A DNA stretch of 64,000 nucleotides from Arthrobacter sp. Leaf337 (GCF_001423745.1 NZ_LMPC01000023.1:124295-188294); one strand, 5' to 3'; counted from the stretch's first letter, positions 41,485 through 51,259 are shown. Program-made: numbers and translations. The notes: generated by a model not told the origin, from the letters alone.

Positions 41485-42225
41485 CTTTGTCCGGGTGAAG
41501 ATGAACGCCTGGAGCAGGGCGAAGGGAAAGATGAACACCGGCGCCCAGGCGTGGAACCCCAGTTCCCAGAGGAAGGACGTGAACAGGACGGCCTGCAGCA
41601 CGTTGGCCTGGGCCAGCGGCAGGTGCCGGCGCAGGAGGATAAAAACGGTGCAGATAAAGAAGAGCTCATCCCAGATCCCCAGCACGTTGGTGCCCAGGAA
41701 AAGCCGGAAGATCCCCTCCGGGTCGGACACCGCGGGCCAATTGCTGTAGACACCGGTGTTGACCATATACGCCGGAAGCACCGCGTAACCCATCACGACG
41801 ACGGCGGCCAGGTACCATTTCTCCGCACGAGTCCAGGGGTGGCCGGTGAGCACAGGAAACTTAACCGCATGGTCCTTGTAGACAAAGCGCGAAACTGTGT
41901 AAGGAACGCCGACCGCGAGGATCATGGCCGTGCCCATGACGAGCATATGTTCGGTGCTGATGTCCGTGGTGATCGGCACCAGGCTGATGGCCACGAGCCC
42001 GGCGGCGATCAGGGCCAGGTCGCGCAGGAGCGCACGGTCGATCAGTCCCGCCGTGATGAGGGCCAGCGCCAGGAGGCCGTACCCCGCGATTTTCTGTTCC
42101 AGGACGAACAGGACAAAGCCGGAGAGCGACACCAGTGCCGCCGGGAGCAGTTTCATCGACATGCCGCTGCGGACGCTGACTCCGGCTCCTGCTCCCGTTC
42201 CGGCCCCGGGCGAACGGTTAGACAT
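41380..42225 (-). CDS. CPBP-family intramembrane protease-like protein with degenerate motif 1
   Basis: A 281-residue membrane protein with about 8 helices (ALVSLSGFVLFVLEQKIAG, LALIAAGLVAISLVPI, WYLAAVVVMGYAVLPAYM and others). The CPBP region is recognisable: IWDELFFICTVFILLRR in place of the EExxxR motif, FLWELGFHAW for motif 2, and VAVHLLFDFVLF for motif 3. The EE pair is Asp-Glu, and the expected Arg is missing, so protease activity is doubtful. The start at 42225 overlaps the stop of the dienelactone hydrolase gene. Confidence 0.75.
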   Translation of the reverse strand: MSNRSPGAGTGAGAGVSVRSGMSMKLLPAALVSLSGFVLFVLEQKIAGYGLLALALITAGLIDRALLRDLALIAAGLVAISLVPITTDISTEHMLVMGTAMILAVGVPYTVSRFVYKDHAVKFPVLTGHPWTRAEKWYLAAVVVMGYAVLPAYMVNTGVYSNWPAVSDPEGIFRLFLGTNVLGIWDELFFICTVFILLRRHLPLAQANVLQAVLFTSFLWELGFHAWAPVFIFPFALLQAFIFTRTKSLSYIVAVHLLFDFVLFLVLLHAHNRAWIDIFVY

Positions 42226-43204
42226 ACTTGCTAAACCAGGCCAATGTGTCGTTCCAGGCGGCGGTGGCCTGGGTCTCGTTGTAGCGCTCGCCGGTGTCGT
42301 TGTGGAACGCATGGTCGACGCCGGGATACACCTTCAGCTCGTGCCGGACATCAGTGGCGGCAAGGGCATCGCGGAAAGCCGGCATCGCCCCGGTGATGCG
42401 GTCATCAAGTTCAGCGTAGACGCCAAGGACGGCCGGTTTGATGGCCGGGACCTTCTCCAAATCCGGGGCGGGCCCGTAAAACGCCGAGGTGGCCTTCAGC
42501 CCCGACAGTTCCGTCGCCGCCTGCCAGGTGATGCCGCCGCCGAAGCAGTAGCCCGTCATGGCAATCCGCCCGGAATCGACGAAGTCCTGTGCGTTCAGGT
42601 AGTCGAAGGCTGCCGAGAAGTCCCCGACGTGGCGCTTCGCTCCGGCCTGGGTCAGTGCGCCCGGGACGGCGTCCCGGTCCAGGCTCGCCGTTCCTCCCTC
42701 CCTGCTCAGCAGGTCCAGGGCCAGGGCAGCGTAGCCTGCTTTGGCGAAGCGTCGTGCCACGTCCTGGATGTGCGGGGTCAGCCCGCGGTTTTCATGGCAG
42801 ATGAGCACGGCGGGTCCGGGCTTGCCGCCTTCCGGCCGGGCAAGGTAGGCGCTGATGTCGGTACCGCCGGCAGGGAACCGCACGGTTGCGGTGACCAAGC
42901 CGGGAGCGCCCTCGGGAACGGACAGCGGGCTCTTGGCGCCGGGCACCGCGCCTGGGGATGCCGTGCTTGTGCCGGTGCCGTTCGACGCCGCGGACGGGGT
43001 GGGCGTCGGCATCGGATCGGTGCTGCGCGGAAGCTCCTGCGGCGTGCAGCCCACCAGTGCCATGGCGGCCGCAGCAGCGGCCATGCTCCCGGTGATGAAC
43101 GCCACCCGTCGCGTGAACGTGTGCCGGCTCATGGCACCGGCACGGTAATCGTCGAAGAATTCCTCGATCAGGTATTTCTCAAATTTGCCGAGTTGCTGGG
43201 TCAT
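42218..43204 (-). CDS. Secreted/lipoprotein dienelactone hydrolase-family protein
   Basis: A 328-residue alpha/beta hydrolase. The N-terminus (EEFFDDYRAGAMSRHTFTRR, then a hydrophobic Ala-rich helix ending ALVGCTP) combines twin-Arg-like residues and a lipobox Cys, suggesting export. After a Ser/Thr/Pro linker come family motifs AVLICHENRGL, GYAALALDLLSREGG, the nucleophile GYCFGGG, YAELDDRI (Asp) and VDHAFHNDTGERYN (His). It should hydrolyse an ester or lactone outside the membrane. The ATG at 43204 follows GGAGAG-like sequence. Coupled to the CPBP-like gene. Confidence 0.9.
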   Translation of the reverse strand: MTQQLGKFEKYLIEEFFDDYRAGAMSRHTFTRRVAFITGSMAAAAAAMALVGCTPQELPRSTDPMPTPTPSAASNGTGTSTASPGAVPGAKSPLSVPEGAPGLVTATVRFPAGGTDISAYLARPEGGKPGPAVLICHENRGLTPHIQDVARRFAKAGYAALALDLLSREGGTASLDRDAVPGALTQAGAKRHVGDFSAAFDYLNAQDFVDSGRIAMTGYCFGGGITWQAATELSGLKATSAFYGPAPDLEKVPAIKPAVLGVYAELDDRITGAMPAFRDALAATDVRHELKVYPGVDHAFHNDTGERYNETQATAAWNDTLAWFSKYV

Positions 43205-43324
43205 GGAGAGCCTCCTGCCGTTTGCCAATTATCCTCCCCTGCGGTCAATCCTGGGGCAAGGGCCCGCTGGGTTTGCCGCAGGATTGACCGCAGCGCTGTG
43301 GCTCCGGGCGTTGCCCTAGAACGG

Positions 43325-43455
43325 GTTGAGCAGCCGGTCCACGCGTCCGCGCCGCCCGCCGGCGTCGAGCCGGATGGCGTGGTGGACCCGGAGCCGGCAA
43401 GGGCAAGGGCTGCAGCTGCCATGAGGCCGATGGCGGAAAGACGTGTGCGCTTCAT
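43325..43455 (-). pseudogene. Remnant of a lipoprotein gene (signal peptide only)
   Basis: Between 43205 and 43576 there is no intact gene. From an ATG at 43455 the minus strand encodes MKRTRLSAIGLMAAAALALA followed by GSGSTTPSGSTPAGGADAW. This is a textbook lipoprotein leader in which the lipobox Cys has become Ser, and after which the frame loses any domain likeness. It appears to be a decayed gene rather than a short functional protein. Confidence 0.4.
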
Positions 43456-43576
43456 GATGAACCTTCGTCCTGTAGCCGGAAGGGCTCGCCAGCTGCACCG
43501 CAGGCCGGCAGTCCACCTCCGACGATTCAACATCTGCCTTGGGGAGAACAGATGCCCCGCGGGTTAGGCTCATGCC

Positions 43577-44287
43577 ATGTCGCCCGATCGCTACCTCGCC
43601 GAGCTGGCCCGCTTCCTCGAACGCCTCACCGAGCTCGCCCGCCAGCCAGACGACGTGTTGTCCCGTCCGGTACCGGCCTGCCCAGGGTGGACGCTGGAAC
43701 AGCTATTCGGGCACCTTGGCTCCATCGAACGCTGGGCGGCCGCGGTGGTTCGTGGCGGGAAATACGTCGAGGAACCGGCGCCGCCGGCCACAGGTGCGGC
43801 CGCCTGGTTCATCGAGGGCGCCGAACCGTTCCTCGCGACGATGACGTCCGTGGATCCCGGGGCACAGTGCTGGAACTTCGGACCGCCGCCGCGTACGGCA
43901 GGCTTCTGGCTCCGGCGCCAGGCGCACGAGCACGCCATCCACCTCATCGACGCCTGCCAGGCGTCCGGACGGGCGGCGCCGGCTTTGAGCGAGGACTTCA
44001 TGATCGACGGCGTTGCCGAGGTCCTGGCGATGTTCACCCCGCGCCAAGTGAGGCTGGGCCGGATGCGGCCGCAGGAGCAGGCAGTTTCGTTCCGTGTGCC
44101 CGGCCTTCGTGTGCCCGGCGCGGGAAGCTGGACGGTGGGCAGCGGCACCGCTGCGGCATCCGTCACCGCGGCGCTACCGGACATGTACCTCGGCCTCTGG
44201 GGCCGGTCCAGCCTGCAGGAGACGGCAGCCATCGACGGTGACGCAGGCCTCGCGCTTCGTGTTCTGCGGGAGCCTCTTACGCCGTAA
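43577..44287 (+). CDS. Maleylpyruvate isomerase-type mycothiol-dependent enzyme
   Basis: A 236-residue DinB/MDMPI-fold protein. Features are CPGWTLEQLFGHLGSIERWA (first metal-binding His), PRTAGFWLRRQAHEHAIHLI with the further His residues, and a C-terminal MDMPI domain (PQEQAVSFRVPGLRV ... GLALRVLREPL). Such enzymes use mycothiol as cofactor for isomerisation or thiol transfer; the substrate here is unknown. Start ATG 43577. Confidence 0.85.
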   Translation: MSPDRYLAELARFLERLTELARQPDDVLSRPVPACPGWTLEQLFGHLGSIERWAAAVVRGGKYVEEPAPPATGAAAWFIEGAEPFLATMTSVDPGAQCWNFGPPPRTAGFWLRRQAHEHAIHLIDACQASGRAAPALSEDFMIDGVAEVLAMFTPRQVRLGRMRPQEQAVSFRVPGLRVPGAGSWTVGSGTAAASVTAALPDMYLGLWGRSSLQETAAIDGDAGLALRVLREPLTP

Positions 44288-44331
44288 GGCGGACAAGCGC
44301 CCAAGGCAACCAGCCGCCGTCGTGCGCCGGT

Positions 44332-44577
44332 TCAGACCCGTGACTGCAGGCTTGCCACGCGGCGGAGCCTGCGCCTGCGCACCGCCCTGCTGACCCGGCC
44401 CTGAACCATCAGCAGTCGGGGAACGGCAAAGTAGACGGCCGTGGGGACCACCACCAGGGTCAGGACGAAGGCGCGAAGGACCGGTGGCCATTCCGGCGCG
44501 ACGATTCCCAACAGGTACATTCCCTGCGCCGCCATGGGAAAGATCGCCACCCAGGTGATGAATGCCCTGGTGTGCAT
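44332..44577 (-). CDS. Small two-helix membrane protein
   Basis: An 81-residue protein with two membrane helices (TRAFITWVAIFPMAAQGMYL, PPVLRAFVLTLVVVPTAVYF) and a strongly basic C-terminus (SRAVRRRRLRRVASLQSRV). Family not known to me. The ATG at 44577 starts the membrane-like part; a much longer frame upstream is antisense to the TetR remnant. It faces away from that remnant, as a regulated target would. Confidence 0.65.
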   Translation of the reverse strand: MHTRAFITWVAIFPMAAQGMYLLGIVAPEWPPVLRAFVLTLVVVPTAVYFAVPRLLMVQGRVSRAVRRRRLRRVASLQSRV

Positions 44578-44620
44578 GGACGCCAGGCCCGGGGGTCGAT
44601 GATGGTGCCCGTCCGTCTCA

Positions 44621-45045
44621 TCTGCCGCACTCGGGCGGCAGCTCGTGACGGCATTGGAGGACCTCCCCGTGGTGGGCTCGGGTCCTGAGGCCGTTGCCGA
44701 CTTCGCGGGGAGGTACTTCGATTTCTCGACAAGCTTTCCCAGCCTGGCCCGGCTGACGTTCTGGGAAGGGCTGGAGCGCGGCGATCCCATTGACGCCGAA
44801 CGGCGGGCGCTGCTGGCAGCGAACAAGGCTGCTGAGATCCGCCGCGCGCTCCCGGCCATCAGTGAGGCGGCGGCCGAAGACCTGCTGTTGACCATCGTGA
44901 CGCTGTGCCACGCCTGGGTCGCCGTCCCGAACGTGCGTGCTGTGATCACCCGACGGCGGACGGGGTACGCCGGCGCACGTCGATCGTGCGGACTGTTGAG
45001 CTGCTCTCCCGGGACGTCGAGAGCATGGGACCACTTAGCTACTGA
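44621..45045 (+). pseudogene. C-terminal remnant of a TetR-family regulator
   Basis: The plus strand encodes VTALEDLPVVGSGPEAVADF, AGRYFDFSTSFPSLARLTFW, EGLERGDPIDAERRALLAAN and LLLTIVTLCHAWVAVPNVRA, matching TetR ligand-binding domains. The DNA-binding N-terminus is missing: a stop lies upstream at 44600 and no helix-turn-helix is seen. Near 44960 the frame must shift to read RRRTSIVRTVELLSRDVESM and end at TGA 45043-45045. It is thus both truncated and frameshifted. Confidence 0.7.
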
Positions 45046-45154
45046 CGAGCCGGGCCTTCTTGGATATGCTCAGGGTCTCACGGGCCATTGGCCCACCCGC
45101 CCCGACGCTTCGGCCAGGGCCGAAAGACTGCCGGGCTGAGCAGAGAGGCCAGCC

Positions 45155-46321
45155 GTGGACTTTGCAGCGGACTTTACGCAATCGCTTGACCCGTTTCCCC
45201 AGTACCGGGCGATGAGGGAGAGTGCATCCGTCTTCCAGGACCAGCAATCCGGGAGCTGGCATGTCTTCCGGTACGACGACGTACAGCGGGTGCTGTCCGA
45301 ACATGCCACCTTCTCCTCAAGGATGGGCGGGGACGATCCGTCGGAGACAGGCCAGCTGTTTGCGGCGAGCCTGATCACCACGGATCCGCCCCGGCACCGG
45401 CAACTGCGCTCGCTGGTGACCCAGGCGTTCACACCGAAAGCAGTGGATGCGTTGGCTCCCCGCATCTCAGCCCTGACGGACGAGTTGCTGGACGGGATCG
45501 TTGGTGCCGGCACTGCCGACCTGATTGAGGGATTGGCCTACCCGCTGCCGGTGATCGTCATTGCGGAGCTCATGGGTGTGCCCCCGGAGGACCGCGACCG
45601 TTTCAAGCAGTGGTCCGATGTCATCGTCAGCCAAACGAGGTCCGGGGCGGCGGATGCCGACCACCACGCCACCAACGTTGAGATGACCGGGTACTTCCTG
45701 GACCTGATCGAACAGCGCCGGATGCAGCCCGGAAACGACCTGATCAGCAACTTGCTCTCGGCCGAGATTGACGGGCAGAAACTCAGCGTGGCCGAATTGC
45801 TGGGCTTCTGCAGCCTGCTTCTGGTGGCCGGCAACGAAACAACCACCAACCTGATCGGCAACGCTGTGCTTTGCTTCACCGAAGTGCCGGGAACCATCGA
45901 ACGGCTCCTCGCCGAGCCGCAGCTGCTGCCGCAGGCGATCGAGGAAGTGCTGCGGTACCGTTCACCGGTCCAGTCCATGTACCGGGTCGCTGCTGCCGAT
46001 ACCGCTTTGGGCGATGTTCAGATTTCAGCCGGCGCTCCGCTGGTGGCGTGGATCGGATCGGCGAACCGCGACGAGCGGCACTTCACGGAACCTGACCAGT
46101 TCGACATCGATCGTGGCCCTTCCCGGCATCTCGCGTTCGGCCAGGGCATTCACTTTTGCCTTGGCGCCCCTCTTGCCAGGCTTGAAGCCAGAATCGCGCT
46201 GGAGGCCATCCTGTCGCGGCTGCCCGGCTTGGCGGTTACCGAAGGGACGCGACTTGAGCGGATGGACAGCACCATCGTCTACGGACTCAAGGAGTTGCCG
46301 GTGACGTGGGAGGCGGGCTGA
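45155..46321 (+). CDS. Cytochrome P450
   Basis: A 388-residue bacterial class I P450. The I-helix oxygen-binding motif is LLLVAGNETTTNLI, the K-helix ExxR is EEVLRYRSPVQ, and the heme-binding loop is FGQGIHFCLGAPLARLEA with the Cys ligand. The N-terminus has the usual DPFPQYRAMRE, and SLITTDPPRHRQLRSLVTQA is the C-helix region. It resembles CYP107-like soluble P450s by eye. No ferredoxin or reductase gene is adjacent, so electrons must come from elsewhere in the cell. Substrate unknown. Confidence 0.95.
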   Translation: MDFAADFTQSLDPFPQYRAMRESASVFQDQQSGSWHVFRYDDVQRVLSEHATFSSRMGGDDPSETGQLFAASLITTDPPRHRQLRSLVTQAFTPKAVDALAPRISALTDELLDGIVGAGTADLIEGLAYPLPVIVIAELMGVPPEDRDRFKQWSDVIVSQTRSGAADADHHATNVEMTGYFLDLIEQRRMQPGNDLISNLLSAEIDGQKLSVAELLGFCSLLLVAGNETTTNLIGNAVLCFTEVPGTIERLLAEPQLLPQAIEEVLRYRSPVQSMYRVAAADTALGDVQISAGAPLVAWIGSANRDERHFTEPDQFDIDRGPSRHLAFGQGIHFCLGAPLARLEARIALEAILSRLPGLAVTEGTRLERMDSTIVYGLKELPVTWEAG

Positions 46322-46365
46322 GGGTGCTGATCGCCATCAGCACCCGGCCGGAGGCATACTAAGGT

Positions 46366-46764
46366 ATGAGCGACGCCGACGACTTCCTGATCTGGGTGAA
46401 GTCCTCGCTGCATGCGGCGGAACTGGCCCTCCATAACGGCGACTCGGCCCCGCGCCGGGCGCTTTGGTCCCGGCACGAGCCTGTGAGCATCCTGGGCGCG
46501 TGGCGGAATGCGTTTGGGCAGCAGGAGGTGGACGAGGCCTTCGCTGTCCTCGAGAGAGCCTTCTCCAACTGCACGTCCTACACTTTCGAACTGCAGGCCT
46601 ACGACGTGGTCGGCGCCATGGCCTATACCGCCGGCTTGGAGCATATTTCCACCTCCGTCGACGGTCAGCCACGCAGTTACACCCTCCGCGCCACCCAGAT
46701 CTATCGCCGCGAGGACGGCGAGTGGAGGGTGGCGCATCGGCACGCCGACACCGTGAACGGGTGA
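46366..46764 (+). CDS. NTF2-like/SnoaL-type protein
   Basis: A 132-residue cone-fold protein: ALHNGDSAPRRALWSRHEPV, SILGAWRNAFGQQEVDEAF, VGAMAYTAGLEHISTSV and the ending LRATQIYRREDGEWRVAHRH, typical of the SnoaL_3 branch. It may be an enzyme or binding protein for small molecules. It follows the P450 with a 44-base gap on the same strand, which hints at shared function. Confidence 0.85.
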   Translation: MSDADDFLIWVKSSLHAAELALHNGDSAPRRALWSRHEPVSILGAWRNAFGQQEVDEAFAVLERAFSNCTSYTFELQAYDVVGAMAYTAGLEHISTSVDGQPRSYTLRATQIYRREDGEWRVAHRHADTVNG

Positions 46765-46791
46765 CGATGATGTGTTTCTCGGCTGCCTTGG

Positions 46792-46833
46792 ACCGCTGGC
46801 GGCACACAGGGCACCGCTGGCGGCACACAGGGT
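46792..46833. repeat. 21-bp tandem duplication before the DUF2087 gene
   Basis: A 21-base unit starting ACCGCTGGCGG and ending ACACAGGGC is repeated exactly but for its last base at 46792-46812 and 46813-46833. It ends 12 bases before the GTG of the next gene. Confidence 0.92.
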
Positions 46834-46845
46834 GAGGAGAAGGCC

Positions 46846-47370
46846 GTGACCGGAGGAACGAGGCATAGCGGACCGCACTGGCGGCGAGTGATGGCGGCCC
46901 TCGCCAACAACGACGCGCGGACCGTTTACGCCCGGATAGTGCTAGGCACCAAACTCCCCGAAGCTGTCCCTGATCTGAAGGATCAGCGACGCAACCGTGC
47001 CGTCGACGCCCTTCTTGAGTCCGGGCTCGTTGACCGGAACGCGGCCGGTGAACTGGTGGCGTCCGAGGCGGTCTTCCGTGACCTTCTCACGCAACAACCC
47101 CGGCGGCAGCCGGAGACGGGCGTGGCCCGGTTTATGCGTTTGGGCAGGATCGAGAGGTATCCGGCCAACAAGGCGGAGCGACGGTACCTCCTGACCTGGA
47201 TCGTCGGCGATGCCATCAAAGCCGGCGAAGACCTCACAGAAAAACAGGTCAATGAACGACTTCTCAGTTATACCGACGACGTCGTGTTGCTTCGTCGCTA
47301 CATGGTCGACTTCGGCCTTCTGGAACGGACCCGCTCCGGGTCCTCGTATTCCCGGCCGAAAGAGACATAG
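46846..47370 (+). CDS. DUF2087 domain protein (probable transcriptional regulator)
   Basis: A 174-residue protein. The N-terminal half is winged-helix-like (WRRVMAALANNDARTVYARI, RNRAVDALLESGLVDRNA). The C-terminal half is DUF2087: FMRLGRIERYPANKAERRYL, EKQVNERLLSYTDDVVLLRR, YMVDFGLLERTRSGSSY. Family members are thought to be DNA-binding. GTG start at 46846 with GAGGAG upstream. Confidence 0.88.
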   Translation: MTGGTRHSGPHWRRVMAALANNDARTVYARIVLGTKLPEAVPDLKDQRRNRAVDALLESGLVDRNAAGELVASEAVFRDLLTQQPRRQPETGVARFMRLGRIERYPANKAERRYLLTWIVGDAIKAGEDLTEKQVNERLLSYTDDVVLLRRYMVDFGLLERTRSGSSYSRPKET

Positions 47371-47449
47371 TGCCCTTGTGCGGCAAGGGCTGCTGACGAA
47401 TCCGGCAAATGCATCAAAGAATGTCAGTGCCTCCTGAGATGCTGTGGGT

Positions 47450-49153
47450 ATGGACAGCAGCACGGCCTGGAGCGCGGAGAGCAGGGACGCCATGACGGCC
47501 GTCTCCGCTTCCGCGGCCGTCATGGCGTCGTCTTTCGGCGCCGGCGCGGAACGCGCCTGGGTGCCCGACGGCGGCCTGCCGCCGGAGGCCGATCCGCTGC
47601 GGGATGTGGCGGATGCGTGCCTGGACGGACTGGCCGAACTGGGCCGGCTGGAAGCCCGGACCGCCGCTTTGAAGGTAAGGCTTGCCGCGGACTACCTGCG
47701 GGCGGCCACGGCCCTGACGCCGCCGGCGTTATCCCCTCAGGACTGCACCGCCCAGGAGATGGCCACCGTTGCCGAGCTCGCCTGCGTCCTGACCGTCACT
47801 GAACGCGCTGCCGGCGCCCTCCTGTCCGACTCCCTGACACTGACCACGGCGCTGCCGCTGACGCTGGCTGCCCTGCAGACCGGGACGATTTCCTGGCAGC
47901 ACGCCCGGATCATCGTCGACGAAACCACCGGCCTGGATCCCGCCGGAGCGGCCGCCCTGGAAGCGCACTTCCTGGACCCGGACGCACCGAGCCCGGCCCG
48001 CGGGTGCCCGGCCGGGGACCTTGTCCCGTCCCGGTTCCGCGCCAAGGCCCGCACCTGGCGCGAACGCCACCACCGGGTCAGCATCGAAAAACGCCACACC
48101 AAGAGCGCAGCAGACCGGCGGCTCGAGTACCACCCGGACCGGGACGGCATGGCCTGGCTTTCGGCCTACCTCCCTGCCGACACCGCCGCAGGGATCTGGG
48201 AACGGAGCACCACCGCCGCCCGCGCCCTCCAAGGCCCGGACGAAACCAGGACCCTCACCCAGCTCCGCGCTGACGCCGCGGCCACCTGGCTCCTCACCGG
48301 CCACACCGCTGGCGAGCACCCCGGCGCGGCCGGCACCACCGGCGGAACGGCCGACGGCGGCACCGGGTTGGGCGGGAATGCGGCCAGGGGTGTCCCGTCG
48401 CCGCGGGCCCAGGTTCTTGTCACTGTCCCGGTCCTATCCCTCCTGGGGGCCACAGACGAACCGGCCATGCTCGACGGGTACGGCCCGATCCCGCCGTCCA
48501 TGGCCCGCCGCCTGATCGCAGACGGCGCCGACTCCTTCTACCGCGTCCTGACGGACCCCCGCGACGGGGCGCCCTTGGAAATCGGACGGACCAGCTACCG
48601 CCTCACGAAAGCCCAACGTCAGTGGCTCCGGCTCCGCGACGGGAAATGCCCCTTCCCCGGCTGCAACAACCACTCCCTGGACAACGACGCAGACCACCTC
48701 CTGGCCTGGGCCGACGGCGGCACCACCGGAATCTCCAACCTCGGCCAGCCCTGCCCCAAACACCACCGCCTCAAACACAGCTCCGCCTGGACACCAACCG
48801 CAGCCAGCAAGAACAACCCGCCAGGATGGACCTCACCGTCAGGGCGCCATTACCCCAGCGAACACCAGGACTGGGAACCACCACACTGGCCACACCACAT
48901 GGCGACAGTGGACGCACGCACGGATTTGGGGCCGCCCGCAGATCCAGAACATCGTCCCAACCCGGCACACAACGGCTATCTCATGCAGGAACCCTGCCTC
49001 GATTCCGAACCGGAGCTACCCCCGGACCCCTTCCCGGAATGGCACCTCTTCACGGCCGGGCATCGACTTCCCTCCGCGGACGCTGACGAGCACCCCAGGC
49101 CAGAGCCCTCGGAGGAGTTCCTCCCGGAGGCGTTCCTACTTCAGGGCGCCTGA
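47450..49153 (+). CDS. DUF222 / HNH endonuclease-domain protein
   Basis: A 567-residue protein of the 13E12-like group common in Arthrobacter. The N-terminal DUF222 part (CLDGLAELGRLEARTAALKV, LQTGTISWQHARIIVDETTG, RVSIEKRHTKSAADRRLEYH) leads to a C-terminal HNH domain with zinc Cys/His (CPFPGCNNHSLDNDADHLLA, GTTGISNLGQPCPKHHRLKH), then a Pro/His-rich tail. It is a possible nuclease of unknown role, often multicopy and variable between strains. ATG at 47450; a GTG two codons upstream is also possible. Confidence 0.9.
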   Translation: MDSSTAWSAESRDAMTAVSASAAVMASSFGAGAERAWVPDGGLPPEADPLRDVADACLDGLAELGRLEARTAALKVRLAADYLRAATALTPPALSPQDCTAQEMATVAELACVLTVTERAAGALLSDSLTLTTALPLTLAALQTGTISWQHARIIVDETTGLDPAGAAALEAHFLDPDAPSPARGCPAGDLVPSRFRAKARTWRERHHRVSIEKRHTKSAADRRLEYHPDRDGMAWLSAYLPADTAAGIWERSTTAARALQGPDETRTLTQLRADAAATWLLTGHTAGEHPGAAGTTGGTADGGTGLGGNAARGVPSPRAQVLVTVPVLSLLGATDEPAMLDGYGPIPPSMARRLIADGADSFYRVLTDPRDGAPLEIGRTSYRLTKAQRQWLRLRDGKCPFPGCNNHSLDNDADHLLAWADGGTTGISNLGQPCPKHHRLKHSSAWTPTAASKNNPPGWTSPSGRHYPSEHQDWEPPHWPHHMATVDARTDLGPPADPEHRPNPAHNGYLMQEPCLDSEPELPPDPFPEWHLFTAGHRLPSADADEHPRPEPSEEFLPEAFLLQGA

Positions 49154-49191
49154 TCGGCAGTGTCCTGATTGACAGCGTGCTGCAGGATCCT

Positions 49192-50019
49192 TCACCCCTC
49201 AGGGGGCGTGAACTGGCTGGCGGTAAACTCCGCGCCTTGGGGGTCCCGGATTAGTGCCGTACGCGTCCACTTGGTCTCGTTCTGGCGAATGACTTGTGCG
49301 CCGAGTCGCTTGGCATCCGATACCGTCCGGTCCCGGTCAGCGACGGTGAATGAGACGTGCCAGTGCGGCGGTTCGTCGGGGGCCGCGGTCGCGATCCAGG
49401 CGATCGCGTCCTCGAAGCCGGGTGGGGCGACGAGCCCGGACTGCCTCGCCCTGATGTCCGGATCGACTGTCGCTTCAAGGTGGTCACCATAACCGGGCCT
49501 TCGGATCATTATCGCGAAACCAAGGTCGTCGACCTGCCAGTCGAACGCGCCCTGGTAGAACGCAATGGCCGCGCCGGGCTTGGCCGTGTGGAGGTCGCTG
49601 AAATTCCAGGCCCCTGGCAGATTGACCACTTGTGCCCCTAAGCGCCGTCTGGCCTGCCAGATGCGGAACTCGGCACCCTCCGGATCGGTCAGTGCCGCAC
49701 TGCGTCCGCCTTCACCGGCATCTGCGGGGGCCAATCGCACCGTGGCACCGGCGGCGACCAGCCGCTGCACGGCGGCATCCGTGTCCTCGACGGCTATGTA
49801 GGTGCTCCACACAGCCGGACCCTCCTGGGCGCTGGCCATCCCGCCGACGTCCTGGCCGTCCAGCTTTGCTATCAAGTAACGGCCAGGCGCTCCCGACGGC
49901 ATGACGTCCTCGAACGTCCAGCCAAAGAGTCCAGAGTAGAACTCGACGGCCGCCTCGACGTCAGGCTGCTCCGTGTCGATCCAACTTGGGACGCCGTGCG
50001 GGTAGGTCCGTTCGGTCAT
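49192..50019 (-). CDS. VOC protein with two glyoxalase-like domains
   Basis: A 275-residue duplicated VOC protein similar to mycobacterial CFP30B-type antigens. Domain 1 has PSWIDTEQPDVEAAVEFYSG, LFGWTFEDVMPSGAPGRYLI and ALTDPEGAEFRIWQAR; domain 2 has NFSDLHTAKPGAAIAFYQGA, HWHVSFTVADRDRTVSDAKR and IRDPQGAEFTASQFTPPEG. Metal-binding residues look only partly kept. The ATG at 50019 follows GGAGCC; the frame upstream is noncoding. Confidence 0.9.
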   Translation of the reverse strand: MTERTYPHGVPSWIDTEQPDVEAAVEFYSGLFGWTFEDVMPSGAPGRYLIAKLDGQDVGGMASAQEGPAVWSTYIAVEDTDAAVQRLVAAGATVRLAPADAGEGGRSAALTDPEGAEFRIWQARRRLGAQVVNLPGAWNFSDLHTAKPGAAIAFYQGAFDWQVDDLGFAIMIRRPGYGDHLEATVDPDIRARQSGLVAPPGFEDAIAWIATAAPDEPPHWHVSFTVADRDRTVSDAKRLGAQVIRQNETKWTRTALIRDPQGAEFTASQFTPPEG

Positions 50020-50111
50020 ATCTGGCTCCCGTCCATGGACAAAGCCTAACGAGGCAGGATCCGGCCGGGTACCCCACATGGCCGGCGCGTTGGCGCCAGG
50101 GCGCAAGCGCG

Positions 50112-50153
50112 GGAACGGCCCCGCACGCGTCTGTCTGCATGCGGGGCCGTTCC
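50112..50153 (-). terminator. Hairpin downstream of nrdF
   Basis: A perfect 14-base stem, GGAACGGCCCCGCA (50112-50125) with TGCGGGGCCGTTCC (50140-50153), 41 bases after the nrdF stop. No T-run follows on the minus strand. Confidence 0.65.
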
Positions 50154-50194
50154 AAATTTCTATTGGTGAAGCAAAGAAGAAGAACAGACTGAAC

Positions 50195-51259
<1,065 letters not shown>

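Noticed and set aside
44578-44949. N-terminal extension of the small membrane protein to 205 residues
   Set aside because: The extension is antisense to the TetR remnant and shows no protein-like features; the membrane part starts at 44577.
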